56,446 nucleotides of DNA from Bacteroidales bacterium. GTDB lineage: Bacteria > Bacteroidota > Bacteroidia > Bacteroidales > UBA932. The stretch covers positions 1-56,446 of the forward strand of contig JAFUWZ010000039.1 of NCBI GenBank assembly GCA_017471045.1, given 5' to 3'. Both the position numbers and the translations under genes were made by a program. Shown piece by piece: positions 7,962 through 17,367 of this stretch (position 1 is the stretch's first letter; each line of letters begins with the position of its first letter). The notes below the pieces were generated by a model, which did not search any database, had not been told where the DNA came from, and saw nothing but the letters and a program-made list of their open reading frames with translations.

Positions 7962-8726
7962 ATGTTCATTTTCGACAAGAAAATACCTGAGGCGCTGAAG
8001 CGCCCGCTGTTCGGCCTTGCTTTCCCACATCCGATCGGGAGTGCCCCCGGAGAAGACCCGGCCGGGAAGAAATTCGACTGCTTCCGGCACTGTTCCTTCA
8101 TCGAGATCGGACCCCTCGCCCCTATGCAGCCCGCACCCCGGGACAAATGCGCCGGGAACGGGGATTCCGGCTGGAAAGAGACGATACGCAGCATCCAGCG
8201 CCATCCATCACGCGCCCTCCTGGCTTGCAACATCGCACCTCTGACAACGCATCCGGACTGCGAATCCGTGACCCGCGACCTGCTCCAGACCTTTACTTAT
8301 CTTTATGACTTTGCGGATCTGTTCATCATCGACACCTTCCGCAAAAACAAGGACGGCGTCGCTCCGCTTCAAAGCGCCGAATACCTCTCCGAATCCATGG
8401 ACGCACTGATCGACATGCGCTTCTGCTACGATAAATACAAGCCGATCCTGATCCGCGTGGACAACGAGGGGGGCCTGGCCGGACTGCTGGACTACATGAT
8501 GTATTCCGGCCTGGATGGCATCATAGCCGGGCACGACAGCCATCCCCTGGATCTGGTACGGCGCATCGGTTATTTTACCGGCGGCCGCTTTCCGATCATT
8601 GCCGCCGGCGGGATCGATACCCCCGAAAAAGCCGATGAACTGCTCTCGGCGGGCGCCAGTTTGCTTCAGGTCGAGAAAAAGTATCGCCGGACCATCCTGA
8701 AACACCTGATCGGCAACGCACATTAA
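7962..8726 (+). CDS. Diverged dihydroorotate-dehydrogenase-like protein
   Basis: 254 residues, shorter than PyrD (usually 310-340). The fold signature of the FMN-binding barrel is visible: HPIGSAPGED near residue 24 in place of NPVGLAAGFD, FIEIGPLAP at 46-54, and PIIAAGGIDTPEKADELLSAGASLLQV near the C-terminus, which corresponds to the phosphate-binding GGI and GAxxxQ motifs. However, the segment aligned with the catalytic VNVSSPNT loop reads FIIDTFRKNK (121-130), so the catalytic Ser/Cys is missing. It may therefore bind FMN without oxidising dihydroorotate, or use another substrate. It sits 17 bases before cinA and is probably cotranscribed with it. Confidence 0.65.
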   Translation: MFIFDKKIPEALKRPLFGLAFPHPIGSAPGEDPAGKKFDCFRHCSFIEIGPLAPMQPAPRDKCAGNGDSGWKETIRSIQRHPSRALLACNIAPLTTHPDCESVTRDLLQTFTYLYDFADLFIIDTFRKNKDGVAPLQSAEYLSESMDALIDMRFCYDKYKPILIRVDNEGGLAGLLDYMMYSGLDGIIAGHDSHPLDLVRRIGYFTGGRFPIIAAGGIDTPEKADELLSAGASLLQVEKKYRRTILKHLIGNAH

Positions 8727-8743
8727 ATCCCATTCTCCATACT

Positions 8744-10048
8744 ATGACCACAGCATCGGTTTGCACCATCGGCGACGAGATCCTGATCGGGCAGATTGTC
8801 GACACCAACTCTTCTCATATCTCCCGTGCCCTCAATGAACAAGGCATCCGAGTAACCCGCATGGTTTCTATAGGTGATGACCACCAAGCCATTGTCGATC
8901 AACTTAGAGAAGAATTAACAAACAACGAAATCGTCATCGTGACGGGTGGCCTGGGTCCCACCAAGGACGACATCACGAAAAAGGCTTTAGGCGAGCTGTC
9001 CGGCAGCCGGTATGAGCTGGGCAACCTGGAGCAGAGGCGGATCGTCTGCAACATCCTGCACAGCCGGAGCCTGGACGCATTGGACATCAATCTGCAGCAG
9101 GCCGTCGTGCCGGATACCTGCGAAGTCATCCCCAACCGGAAGGGGACGGCCCCGGTGATGGTCTTCCGTTTCGACGGGACCGCATCCGCGGACAACAAGC
9201 CTTCCTCCGTGCGCTTCGGCCACCCTTGCGCCCTCTACTCTCTGCCCGGTGTCCCCTTTGAAGCACTCGGGGCCCTGCCGGATGTGATCCAAGACATACG
9301 CCGGCATTTCGATCTGTCTCCTATCTGCCACAGAACCTTGATGACCTACGGCATGGCGGAGTCGGCCTTGGCCAAGAAGATAGAGCAATGGGAAGATTCC
9401 CTGCCTTCAGACATCCACCTCGCTTATCTACCCAACCAGCTGACAGGAATACGTTTGCGACTGTCAAGCTATAGCGGCGATCCAAGTGTACAGGAGGCTC
9501 GGATCCTGGCCCAGATCGATCGGCTGAAGCCCCTACTCGGTGACCTGCTCTATGCCGAAGAGGACACGACCCTCGAATCCGCAATCGGACAGCTGCTCCG
9601 CGACACAGGCCACACCCTCAGTGTAGCCGAATCCTGCACGGGCGGCATGATCTCTCATCTCCTGACGACCGTCCCCGGATCGTCCGAGTACTATCTGGGA
9701 TCTGTCACTTCCTACGCCATGCCCGTCAAGGAAAGCCTGCTGGGAGTCAAAGCCGAAACCATCAAAGCGAACGGCATCGTGAGCGCAGCCGTGGCGGCTG
9801 AGATGGCCGAAGGCGTGCGAAAGGCCACCCTCAGCACTTATTCCGTCGCAACGACCGGATGGGCCGATGCATACGGTGACGAACGGGAAAGTGCCGGGAC
9901 CGTTAGGGTAGCAGTAAGCGGCCCGGAAGGGACCCGGACCGCTCGTTTCAACTATCGCAACGACCGCAAACGCAATATCGAACGTTTCGCCGCCTCTGCT
10001 CTCAACGAACTTCGAAAATACATCCTGAATTCGCTGAACAACAACTAA
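8744..10048 (+). CDS. cinA: CinA family protein (nicotinamide-nucleotide deamidase / competence-damage inducible)
   Basis: 434 residues with the standard two-domain layout. The N-terminal MoCF-type domain (about 1-170) has TIGDEILIGQIVDTNSS and VTGGLGPTKDD; the C-terminal CinA domain (about 270-430) has LSVAESCTGGMIS. The C-terminal domain deamidates NMN to NaMN in NAD recycling in characterised members; the N-terminal domain has ADP-ribose pyrophosphatase activity in some. The usual ATSGIAGPGGG stretch is altered here to ATTGWADAYGDERE, which keeps its length but not its glycines. It overlaps no neighbour and ends convergent to the heparinase-like gene. Confidence 0.93.
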   Translation: MTTASVCTIGDEILIGQIVDTNSSHISRALNEQGIRVTRMVSIGDDHQAIVDQLREELTNNEIVIVTGGLGPTKDDITKKALGELSGSRYELGNLEQRRIVCNILHSRSLDALDINLQQAVVPDTCEVIPNRKGTAPVMVFRFDGTASADNKPSSVRFGHPCALYSLPGVPFEALGALPDVIQDIRRHFDLSPICHRTLMTYGMAESALAKKIEQWEDSLPSDIHLAYLPNQLTGIRLRLSSYSGDPSVQEARILAQIDRLKPLLGDLLYAEEDTTLESAIGQLLRDTGHTLSVAESCTGGMISHLLTTVPGSSEYYLGSVTSYAMPVKESLLGVKAETIKANGIVSAAVAAEMAEGVRKATLSTYSVATTGWADAYGDERESAGTVRVAVSGPEGTRTARFNYRNDRKRNIERFAASALNELRKYILNSLNNN

Positions 10049-10082
10049 AGTAACAATATAGTTTAATTTATTAACTTTTTTG

Positions 10083-11987
10083 TTACACACCCGCTTTCTT
10101 AAGCGTTGTCACGAGATTGACCTCCGTCTCCTTCGGAATATCGAATTCAAAGCCGATGACGTAAGAACCCTCGACCAGCTTTACGAAATCCTTGCCGTCC
10201 AGACCCATGGATGCGGCGTCCGTGGGCCAGCTGGTGTACGAGACTTTCGCGCCGGACGCCTCGAGTTTCATCTTGACGTCGCCTTGCGAGAGGAGGATAC
10301 CATCCGCTGATATCTCCGGCTTCCCATACGTGACCAGGGTCCAACGGATATGGGCCGGTTTCGCTCCGGCCTTGAGGGCATCCCTTACTTCCAGGTAAGC
10401 CTTGTCGACGATGGAAGCCGTACGGATGGCCGAGGCGAGTTGGCCGGAGAAAGCTGGCGTAATATCCACGGATGCGCCCAGTACGCCTTCCTTGTCGATG
10501 ATCCCGGTCAGATCGCAGTAACCGTTGACATCGAACTTCGTATCATTGACCGTAAGGGTATTGTGCTGCTTGTTGTTGTATGCAAACAGGTCCCAGCGCT
10601 GCGAATCCTGCTTCATGTCCCACAATCCGCCTTCGCCCCGGCCCTGCTCGATGAAGAACTTCTCCAGCTTGGAATAGGAGGGCTGGCCGTAATCCGAAGC
10701 CCAGCGGTAGCCATACGCATCAAAGACAAAGGATCCGGCATCCATATGCGCATGCGGGCCGCCGGCCCGTCCGCCCTTGATCCCGAGATAGAGATCCTGC
10801 ACAGTCCACCCGGTTCGCATCATGGCAACCGGAGTCGTCCCGTGACCATAGAAAAGATGCTCTGACGGGGTGGGAATCGCGGAAAAAGCGGCCTTCGCCG
10901 CGCAAGTCAGCGCCAGGAAAAGAGTCCGGTTGCCGACATATTGCTGATTCTCCAAAGCCGGTTGCTCAAAGAAAAGGACTTCGGGCTTGTTGAAACGCTG
11001 CGCAAAGAACCACACGGCCGGATTGCCGCCCAATCCCTTCCCGCAGTCCGAATAGTTGAACCGCTGCAAGGTATTGCCGATCGTATGCATCTCATAGTCT
11101 CCGGTCCTTTCGAAGCCCGGTGCCTGGCAGATTCCGAAATCGCTGCCGAACACACTCTCCAGGGCAGAGATCATGATACATTGGAATTCGGTCCCATACT
11201 CCCAGTAGGTCGATCCTTCCGGGTAATTCCCGTCCGGATAATAGCCGAAGCGGAGGGCGCCTTTGTTGCTTTCGATGGACTTGGCCACCATGGCCTGGCA
11301 AAGCTCAGGCCGGGTCTCCCAGATGGCCAGGGCGCCCGAGACCAGACCGGCGTTGCAGACCTGGTTCCAGTTGTTCGTCCCCTTATAGAACCAGCGGCCG
11401 TCCGCGGCCTCAAACGCATATTTGACCAGTGTTTCCTCAATCAGCTTCCGGGTCTCAGGACTGAGGACATCGTAGAGCCAGTCGTAGCCGATGGAGACGG
11501 CCAGGCTCATCTCACCCGTATCGAGGAAATGAGAAGGATTCCAATCCGGGAAGTGGCAGACATCGACAAGATCCTTCTCCGCATGTGCGAGATAGCGTTT
11601 GTCTCCGGTCATCCTGTAGGCATAGGCAGCGGAGGCAATCCGGGTGATCGCGGCCCGGGAGACATGAAGGATGCGTTTGTTGCTCTCGTCTTTCTTGTAG
11701 GTGAGCGGGCTTTCGGCGAGGCCATATTTCTCCGCCTGCTCCATCATCTGGCCGTGCAGGTTGGCGAGCAGCGGATTCTTTCTCAAGGATCGCCGGATGG
11801 CCTTGAAGGTCTTCGCATTCACGTAGAGACGAGGATGGTTCTTGGCCGTAAGGACGGACAGATCCGCCTCCCCGAAGCTTTGTGCCGGCACCGGCGCTTG
11901 CTTTCCGGCCCCGCCGCATCCTGCCAGGAATAGCAAAGTGATACCTGATAGCAGGATGCTGAAGAATCTTTTTACGGTTTTCATCAT
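10083..11987 (-). CDS. Heparinase II/III-like lipoprotein, putative polysaccharide lyase
   Basis: 634 residues. A signal peptide ends at a lipobox (LFLAGC, Cys near residue 24), so the protein is anchored in the outer or inner membrane on the periplasmic or surface side. The middle part is an alpha-toroid region with NWNQVCNAGLVSGAL and EGSTYWEYGTEF; the C-terminal beta-sandwich begins with the family hallmark GPHAHMDAGSFVFDAYG. These features fit heparinase II/III-type lyases that cleave uronic-acid-containing glycans by beta-elimination. The substrate is unknown. The gene stands alone: a terminator and a -7 box (12010-12052) separate it from the upstream hydrolase gene, and no SusCD pair accompanies it. 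Confidence 0.85.
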   Translation of the reverse strand: MMKTVKRFFSILLSGITLLFLAGCGGAGKQAPVPAQSFGEADLSVLTAKNHPRLYVNAKTFKAIRRSLRKNPLLANLHGQMMEQAEKYGLAESPLTYKKDESNKRILHVSRAAITRIASAAYAYRMTGDKRYLAHAEKDLVDVCHFPDWNPSHFLDTGEMSLAVSIGYDWLYDVLSPETRKLIEETLVKYAFEAADGRWFYKGTNNWNQVCNAGLVSGALAIWETRPELCQAMVAKSIESNKGALRFGYYPDGNYPEGSTYWEYGTEFQCIMISALESVFGSDFGICQAPGFERTGDYEMHTIGNTLQRFNYSDCGKGLGGNPAVWFFAQRFNKPEVLFFEQPALENQQYVGNRTLFLALTCAAKAAFSAIPTPSEHLFYGHGTTPVAMMRTGWTVQDLYLGIKGGRAGGPHAHMDAGSFVFDAYGYRWASDYGQPSYSKLEKFFIEQGRGEGGLWDMKQDSQRWDLFAYNNKQHNTLTVNDTKFDVNGYCDLTGIIDKEGVLGASVDITPAFSGQLASAIRTASIVDKAYLEVRDALKAGAKPAHIRWTLVTYGKPEISADGILLSQGDVKMKLEASGAKVSYTSWPTDAASMGLDGKDFVKLVEGSYVIGFEFDIPKETEVNLVTTLKKAGV

Positions 11988-12009
11988 GGTTAGGAGTTAA
12001 GTGTATATC

Positions 12010-12017
12010 CAAAGATA
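12010..12017 (-). promoter_or_regulatory. -7 box of the heparinase-like gene
   Basis: The minus strand reads TATCTTTG, 22 bases before the ATG at 11987. Its first T is the last T of the terminator tract of the preceding gene. Confidence 0.6.
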
Positions 12018-12052
12018 AAAAAAAGAGAGACACCCTCCGACAGGTGTCTCCC
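12017..12052 (-). terminator. Intrinsic terminator after the cysteine hydrolase gene
   Basis: On the minus strand a stem GAGACACC / GGGTGTCTC closes a loop of about seven bases and is followed by eight T. It lies 24 bases after the stop at 12076. The T-run runs directly into the -7 box of the next gene. Confidence 0.85.
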
Positions 12053-12075
12053 TTTTTCAAAACGAAATACAAGAC

Positions 12076-12627
12076 TCAGAACCGCGCGATCAGTTCCTCA
12101 TTGCTCAGGGCATCGGCGCCGTAGCAGGTCTTCAGATATGCCAGGCCGTATTCATAATCCTCCTGCGTGAAGGAATTGGTCGCTTCCTTGGCCGCGACGA
12201 CGTCGTAACCCAGGCAGTAGGCATCCGCCGAGGTGTGGCGCACGCACATGTGCGTGTGCAGGCCGGTCACGACGACCGTCTTGACGCCGAGTTCCTTGAG
12301 GAGAATATCCAGATCCGTCTGGAAGAAACCGCTGTAGCGGCGCTTCGGCACGACATAGTCTCCCTCTTTCGGAGTCAGTTCAGGGACAACCTCCGCACCG
12401 GGGGTACCTTTGATCGCATGATCTCCCCAGATCTCCAATTCGCGGTCGATGCCCGGCAGATGGGCATCGTTACAGTAGATGACGGGAACACCCGCCGCGC
12501 GCGCGGCATCCAGCAGACGGGCTGTGGCGGGGAGGATCTCGACGGCACGGTCGCATCCGATCGCGCCGGTCACGAAGTCGTTGAGCATATCAACGACCAG
12601 GATGGCAGGATGATTGAGTTTCTCCAT
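12076..12627 (-). CDS. Isochorismatase-family cysteine hydrolase (nicotinamidase-like)
   Basis: 183 residues. The catalytic triad of the family is visible as Asp13 (VVDMLNDF), Lys95 (VVPKRRYSGF) and Cys128 (TGLHTHMCVRHT). A metal-site-like set, Asp54, His56 and His70 (CNDAH ... WGDHAIKGTPGAEV), resembles nicotinamidases more than isochorismatases, so hydrolysis of nicotinamide or a related amide in the cytosol is plausible. The gene is monocistronic between a terminator and the ABC-F gene, which ends 76 bases upstream. Specificity is not certain. Confidence 0.85.
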   Translation of the reverse strand: MEKLNHPAILVVDMLNDFVTGAIGCDRAVEILPATARLLDAARAAGVPVIYCNDAHLPGIDRELEIWGDHAIKGTPGAEVVPELTPKEGDYVVPKRRYSGFFQTDLDILLKELGVKTVVVTGLHTHMCVRHTSADAYCLGYDVVAAKEATNSFTQEDYEYGLAYLKTCYGADALSNEELIARF

Positions 12628-12702
12628 TTTTACAAAAGAAGTGGTTATTATCTGCGCCCAATTTAGGGAACAAATCCTTGAAAAACAAGTTTTATGCCAA
12701 GA

Positions 12703-14634
12703 TCAGATCAAGGAGCCCCATTCTTCGGTCTTGGCGTCGAGGTCGCGCTTGCACTCCAGGTATTCGCGCGTCAGCTCGATGATGTCGTCCGAGGGACCGG
12801 GCGCCTGCAGAACCGCTTCGATCTCCTGCATGCGGGTCTCGAACTTCCCGATCTCATGCTCCAGCCAGGAGATGCGCTCGCGGATTTTACGGCTCTGACG
12901 GGCCTGCTCCCGGGCGGCGGCATAACCGGCTTTCCCGGTCGGGGCAGGATCTTTAGCTTTACTGGAGGAAAGCTCAGGCAAAGGCTTTATGGAATCAGAC
13001 TTACGCTCCAGTTCCTGCAGGCTCTCAAGCTTGCGGCGATCCAGGAATTCCTGCACGCCGCCCAGATGCTCCCGCACCTTCCCGTCCCGAAACTCATAGA
13101 TCTTGTCCACCAATCCGTCCAGGAAGTCCCGGTCGTGGGACACGATCAGCAGTGTCCCGTCGTAGGACTTCAGCGCCTGCTTCAGGACATCCTTGGACTG
13201 GATGTCCATGTGGTTGGTCGGTTCGTCGAGACAGAGGAAATTGTAACTTTGCAGCATCAGTTTCGCCATCCCGAGACGGGCCCGCTCCCCGCCGCTCAGC
13301 ACGGAGACGCGCTTGTCGATATCTTCACCACGGAAGAGGAATGCCCCCAAGATGTCGCGCAGTTTGGTACGGATCTCCCCCACCGCAATCCGGTCCAGGG
13401 TACTGAAGACCGTCTCTTTTTTATCCAGGACATCTTCCTGATTCTGGGCAAAATAGCCCATGTTGACATGATGTCCTGTTTTAGATTCGCCCGACAGGGG
13501 CTGAAGTTCCCCGGTGATGGCCCGGATCAGGGTCGTCTTGCCCTCGCCGTTGCGTCCGACCAGGGCCACCTTCTCGCCTCGCTTGATCTCGACGTTGGCC
13601 CCCGTGAACACCACCTTGCCGGGGTAGCCGACACTCAGGTCTGTCGCCTTGTAAGTCACATCTCCGGAACGCTGCGCGGGCGGGAACTTGACCGCCATGC
13701 GCACGCGGTCCGTCTCGTCAATCTCCAGACGGTCCAGCCGCTCCAGCGCCTTGATTCGGGACTGCACCTGATTGGATTTGGTGGGCTTATACCGGAAACG
13801 GTTGATAAACTCCTCCGTCTTCTCGATCATCCGCTGCTGGTTCTCATAGGCAGCCGTCTGCTGCGCAAGCCGTTCGGCCCGCAGGCTCAGATACTGGCTG
13901 TAGGGCACCTTGTAGTCGTGAATATGCCCCAGCATGATCTCCACCGTACGGGCCGTCACGTTGTCGAGGAACTTCCGGTCGTGCGAAACCAGCAGGATGG
14001 CGGAAGGGCACGCTTTCAGGTATCCTTCCAGCCATTCAATGGATTCGATGTCCAGGTGATTGGTCGGCTCATCGAGCAACATCAGGTCCGGGCGCGAGAG
14101 CAGGATCTTGGCCAGTTCGATGCGCATGTTCCAGCCCTGACTGAACGTCTCGGTCTTGCGGCCGAGTTCCTCGTCCCGGAATCCCAAGCCGAGCAGGGTG
14201 CGGCGCGCCTGGACCTCGATGGGCTCCGACTGACTGATGGCAATATGGTCATTCAGCTCGTTCAGACGCGTGATCAAGGAAAGGTATTCCTCTGATTCAT
14301 AATCCGTCCTGTCCGCCAATTGACGCGACACTTCATCCAACTCACGTTCCGCCTGCAGCAGCGAATCAAAGGCCGTCATCGCCTCCTCGAGCACGGTCCG
14401 GCCCCGGTGATGCTCCATCAACTGGGACAGGTAACCGATCGTCACGCCGGAAGGTTTGTCCACCTGGCCGGAGGTCGGGTTCTGCTCCCCGAAAATGATC
14501 TTCATCAGCGTCGATTTCCCCGCCCCGTTCTTCCCGACCAAGCCGATCTTCTCGCCATCGCTGATATGGAAGCGGATGTGATCGAGCAGAGGACTGTGGC
14601 CGAATACGACGGTCAGGTCATCGACGGAAACCAT
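12703..14634 (-). CDS. ABC-F family ATPase (Uup/EttA-type ribosome-associated)
   Basis: 643 residues with two nucleotide-binding domains and no membrane segments. NBD1 has Walker A GKNGAGKST (34-42) and LLDEPTNHLD; NBD2 has GRNGEGKTT, the signature LSGGERARLGMA and CLDEPTNHMD. Between the NBDs lies the helical linker (YENQQRMIEKTEEFINRFRY) characteristic of ABC-F, and the C-terminus ends in a charged coiled coil. Such proteins act on the ribosome, in translation rescue or antibiotic protection. The start is three bases after the valS stop, so the two are cotranscribed and both serve translation. Confidence 0.93.
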   Translation of the reverse strand: MVSVDDLTVVFGHSPLLDHIRFHISDGEKIGLVGKNGAGKSTLMKIIFGEQNPTSGQVDKPSGVTIGYLSQLMEHHRGRTVLEEAMTAFDSLLQAERELDEVSRQLADRTDYESEEYLSLITRLNELNDHIAISQSEPIEVQARRTLLGLGFRDEELGRKTETFSQGWNMRIELAKILLSRPDLMLLDEPTNHLDIESIEWLEGYLKACPSAILLVSHDRKFLDNVTARTVEIMLGHIHDYKVPYSQYLSLRAERLAQQTAAYENQQRMIEKTEEFINRFRYKPTKSNQVQSRIKALERLDRLEIDETDRVRMAVKFPPAQRSGDVTYKATDLSVGYPGKVVFTGANVEIKRGEKVALVGRNGEGKTTLIRAITGELQPLSGESKTGHHVNMGYFAQNQEDVLDKKETVFSTLDRIAVGEIRTKLRDILGAFLFRGEDIDKRVSVLSGGERARLGMAKLMLQSYNFLCLDEPTNHMDIQSKDVLKQALKSYDGTLLIVSHDRDFLDGLVDKIYEFRDGKVREHLGGVQEFLDRRKLESLQELERKSDSIKPLPELSSSKAKDPAPTGKAGYAAAREQARQSRKIRERISWLEHEIGKFETRMQEIEAVLQAPGPSDDIIELTREYLECKRDLDAKTEEWGSLI

Positions 14635-14637
14635 AGA

Positions 14638-17274
14638 TTATTTCTCCAATGCTTTAAGTGCCGCTTCGTAACTCTCTATTCGTAAGAGCGCATCAGCCTC
14701 CTTCTTCCGTTCCATCTCGATCACCTTGGCGGGGGCGTGGGCGACGAAATTCCCATTGCTGAGTTTCTTGCGCACGCCGGCGAGGAACTGCTGCTGGTAG
14801 GCGAGATCCTTCTTGAGCCGGGTGATTTCTTCTTCGACGTTGACCTTGAGGCAGACGAACACCTTGCTGGTACCGACCACGAAACTCGCGCCGGTCTTGC
14901 CCTCGGCATCCCCTTCCTGCACGCTGACCAGGGCCAGCTTTTCGACGACCGGCAGGACGGCGGTCGGGAAGCTGGCATCCACCAGGACCTCGAGCGCCTC
15001 CTTGGGAGCAAGCCCCTTCTGGTTGCGGATGCCGCGGATGCCGACGACCGCCTGCTGCGCAAGCTCGAAGGCCTGCAGGAGGGCGGGATCGTAGGCGCCC
15101 GCCTTGGGCGACGGGGCAAACATGATGGTCTCCCCTTCCGCGCGCACGGCCAGCTGCTGCCAGAGCTCCTCGGTGATGAACGGCATCACGGGATGGATCA
15201 GCTTGATCAGGGCCTCGAAAAATCCCAGCGTCGCCTCGTAGGTCACCGGATCGACGGCCTGCCCGAAAGCGGGCTTGACCAGCTCCAGGTACCAGCTGCA
15301 ATACTCGTCCCAGAACAGACGGTAGATGGTCATCAGTGCATCGGAGATGCGGAATTTGCTGTAATGGTCCTCGACCGTCTCGACAGCCTGGTTGAGCTTG
15401 TCGGCAAACCAGCGGACCGCGATCGCTGAAGCCTCGGGCGCCGTAGCGGCCGGATCCACTTTCCACCCCTTGACCAGGCGGAAAGAGTTCCAGATCTTGG
15501 CGCAGAAATTGCGGCCCTGCTCCACCTGCGACTCATCGTAGAAGATGTCGTTGCCGGCACTGGAGCACAGGAGCATGCCGATGCGCACGGCATCGGCGCC
15601 GTACTGGGCGATCAAGTCCAGCGGGTCCGGGCTGTTGCCCAGGGTCTTGGACATCTTGCGGCCAATCTTGTCCCGGACGATGCCGGTGAAATAGACATTG
15701 GAGAACGGCTCCTTGCCCATGAATTCCTCGCCGGACATGATCATGCGCGCGACCCAGAAGAAGATGATGTCGGGGCCGGTGACGATGTCGTTGGTCGGAT
15801 AGTAATACGCCAGGTCGGCGTTGGGCTGGCGGTCCGGATGGCCGGGTTTCTGCGGGTCGAAAACGGAGATGGGCCAGAGCCAGGAGGAGAACCAGGTATC
15901 CAGAACGTCCTCGTCCTGCTTGATGTCTTCTGCCTTGACATCCGGGCAGATGGCCTGTGCAGCCTTAAGCGCCGCTTCAGCCGTCGGTTCGACGACGACC
16001 TGCCCGTCAGGCAGATACCATGCCGGGATGCGCTGACCCCACCACAACTGACGGGAGATGCACCAGTCGCGGGCATTCTCCATCCAGTGCCGGTAGGTGT
16101 TCATGTACTTGTCCGGAATCAAGCGCGTACGCCCGCTCTCTACCGTCTCAAGCGCCCGCTTGGCAAGTTCGTCCATCTTGAGGAACCACTGCGCGCTGAG
16201 CTTCGGCTCGATCACGGCGTTGGTGCGCTCGCTGTAGCCGACGGGAGAGGTGTAGGCCTCGACCTTTTCCAGGTTGCCGGCCTCCTCCAGCATTTTCACG
16301 ATCTTCTTGCGGGCGACGAAACGGTCTTCGCCGACCAGGATCTGCGCCTTCTCGTTGAGGCGGCCGTGGTCGTCGATGATCTCCAGGACCGGCAGACTGT
16401 GGCGCAGGCCGATCTCATAGTCGTGAACGTCGTGGGCAGGCGTAACCTTGAGGCAGCCCGTCCCGAAATCCATTTCGACGTAGTCGTCCTCGATGACGGG
16501 AATCTCCCGGTTGATCAGCGGGATCAGCACCTTCTTGCCCCGCAGCCAATGATGGCGCCCGTCGGCCGGATTGACACAGATCGCGGCATCGGCCATGATG
16601 GTCTCCGGACGCGTGGTGGCGATGACCAGATACTGGTCCGTCGGATGCCCGGCGCCGTCGGAGATATAGTATTTCAGATGGTAGAAATGGCTCTGGGTGT
16701 CCTTGTGGATGACCTCGTCGTCACTGACGGCGGTCAGCGCTTCGGGATCCCAGTTGACCATCCGCACGCCCTTGTAGATCCAACCCTTCTTGTAGAAATA
16801 CACGAAGGTGTTGATCACGGCCTCGGAGAGCTCCGGCTCCATCGTGAAGCGGGTGCGGTCCCAGTCGCAGGAAGCGCCGAGCTTGCGCAGTTGCTTGAGG
16901 ATGATGCCGCCGTGCTCCTCTTTCCATTCCCAGGCATACCGGAGGAACTCCTCGCGGGTCAGCGAGTCCTTCGGGATCCCCATTTCCTTGAGTTTGGCCA
17001 CGACCTTGCTCTCCGTCGCGATGGAGGCGTGGTCGGTGCCGGGAACCCAGCAGGCGTTCTTGCCGTCCATGCGGGCCTTGCGGATCAGCACGTCATTGAG
17101 CGTATTGTTGAGCACGTGGCCCATGTGCAGGATGCCGGTCACGTTGGGCGGCGGAATCACAATCGTATAAGGTTCCCTCCCGTCCGGTTCGGAATGGAAG
17201 AATTTATGTTCGAGCCAATAGGCATACCACTTGTCCTCGACTTCCGAGGGGTTGTACTTGGTATTGAGTTCCAT
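14638..17274 (-). CDS. valS: Valyl-tRNA synthetase
   Basis: 878 residues, the usual length. It charges tRNA-Val in the cytosol. The class I HIGH motif is present as HMGH (50-53) within PPPNVTGILHMGH, and the KMSKS loop as KMSKT in RDKIGRKMSKTLGNSPDP. The editing domain insertion and the C-terminal coiled-coil arm (LKKDLAYQQQFLAGVRKKLSN) of ValRS are both present. A promoter with both boxes lies just upstream (17292-17323), and the ABC-F gene follows after three bases. Confidence 0.98.
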   Translation of the reverse strand: MELNTKYNPSEVEDKWYAYWLEHKFFHSEPDGREPYTIVIPPPNVTGILHMGHVLNNTLNDVLIRKARMDGKNACWVPGTDHASIATESKVVAKLKEMGIPKDSLTREEFLRYAWEWKEEHGGIILKQLRKLGASCDWDRTRFTMEPELSEAVINTFVYFYKKGWIYKGVRMVNWDPEALTAVSDDEVIHKDTQSHFYHLKYYISDGAGHPTDQYLVIATTRPETIMADAAICVNPADGRHHWLRGKKVLIPLINREIPVIEDDYVEMDFGTGCLKVTPAHDVHDYEIGLRHSLPVLEIIDDHGRLNEKAQILVGEDRFVARKKIVKMLEEAGNLEKVEAYTSPVGYSERTNAVIEPKLSAQWFLKMDELAKRALETVESGRTRLIPDKYMNTYRHWMENARDWCISRQLWWGQRIPAWYLPDGQVVVEPTAEAALKAAQAICPDVKAEDIKQDEDVLDTWFSSWLWPISVFDPQKPGHPDRQPNADLAYYYPTNDIVTGPDIIFFWVARMIMSGEEFMGKEPFSNVYFTGIVRDKIGRKMSKTLGNSPDPLDLIAQYGADAVRIGMLLCSSAGNDIFYDESQVEQGRNFCAKIWNSFRLVKGWKVDPAATAPEASAIAVRWFADKLNQAVETVEDHYSKFRISDALMTIYRLFWDEYCSWYLELVKPAFGQAVDPVTYEATLGFFEALIKLIHPVMPFITEELWQQLAVRAEGETIMFAPSPKAGAYDPALLQAFELAQQAVVGIRGIRNQKGLAPKEALEVLVDASFPTAVLPVVEKLALVSVQEGDAEGKTGASFVVGTSKVFVCLKVNVEEEITRLKKDLAYQQQFLAGVRKKLSNGNFVAHAPAKVIEMERKKEADALLRIESYEAALKALEK

Positions 17275-17291
17275 GAATCTGAAAAATTTTG

Positions 17292-17323
17292 CGAATTTAC
17301 AACATTTTTATTTATTGATCAAA
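17292..17323 (-). promoter_or_regulatory. valS promoter
   Basis: The minus strand shows TTTG (17320-17323), 20 bases, TAAATTCG (17292-17299). The -7 box has one mismatch to TAnnTTTG. It is back to back with the promoter of the DUF3467 operon. Confidence 0.65.
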
Positions 17324-17329
17324 AAAGAG

Positions 17330-17337
17330 TACCTTTG
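17330..17337 (+). promoter_or_regulatory. -7 box of the DUF3467-kdsC-maf-rluA operon
   Basis: TACCTTTG matches TAnnTTTG and lies 30 bases before the ATG at 17368. No TTG is found at the standard spacing. Confidence 0.65.
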
Positions 17338-17367
17338 TACCCTTACAAGCCTAAAACGAATCCGGAT

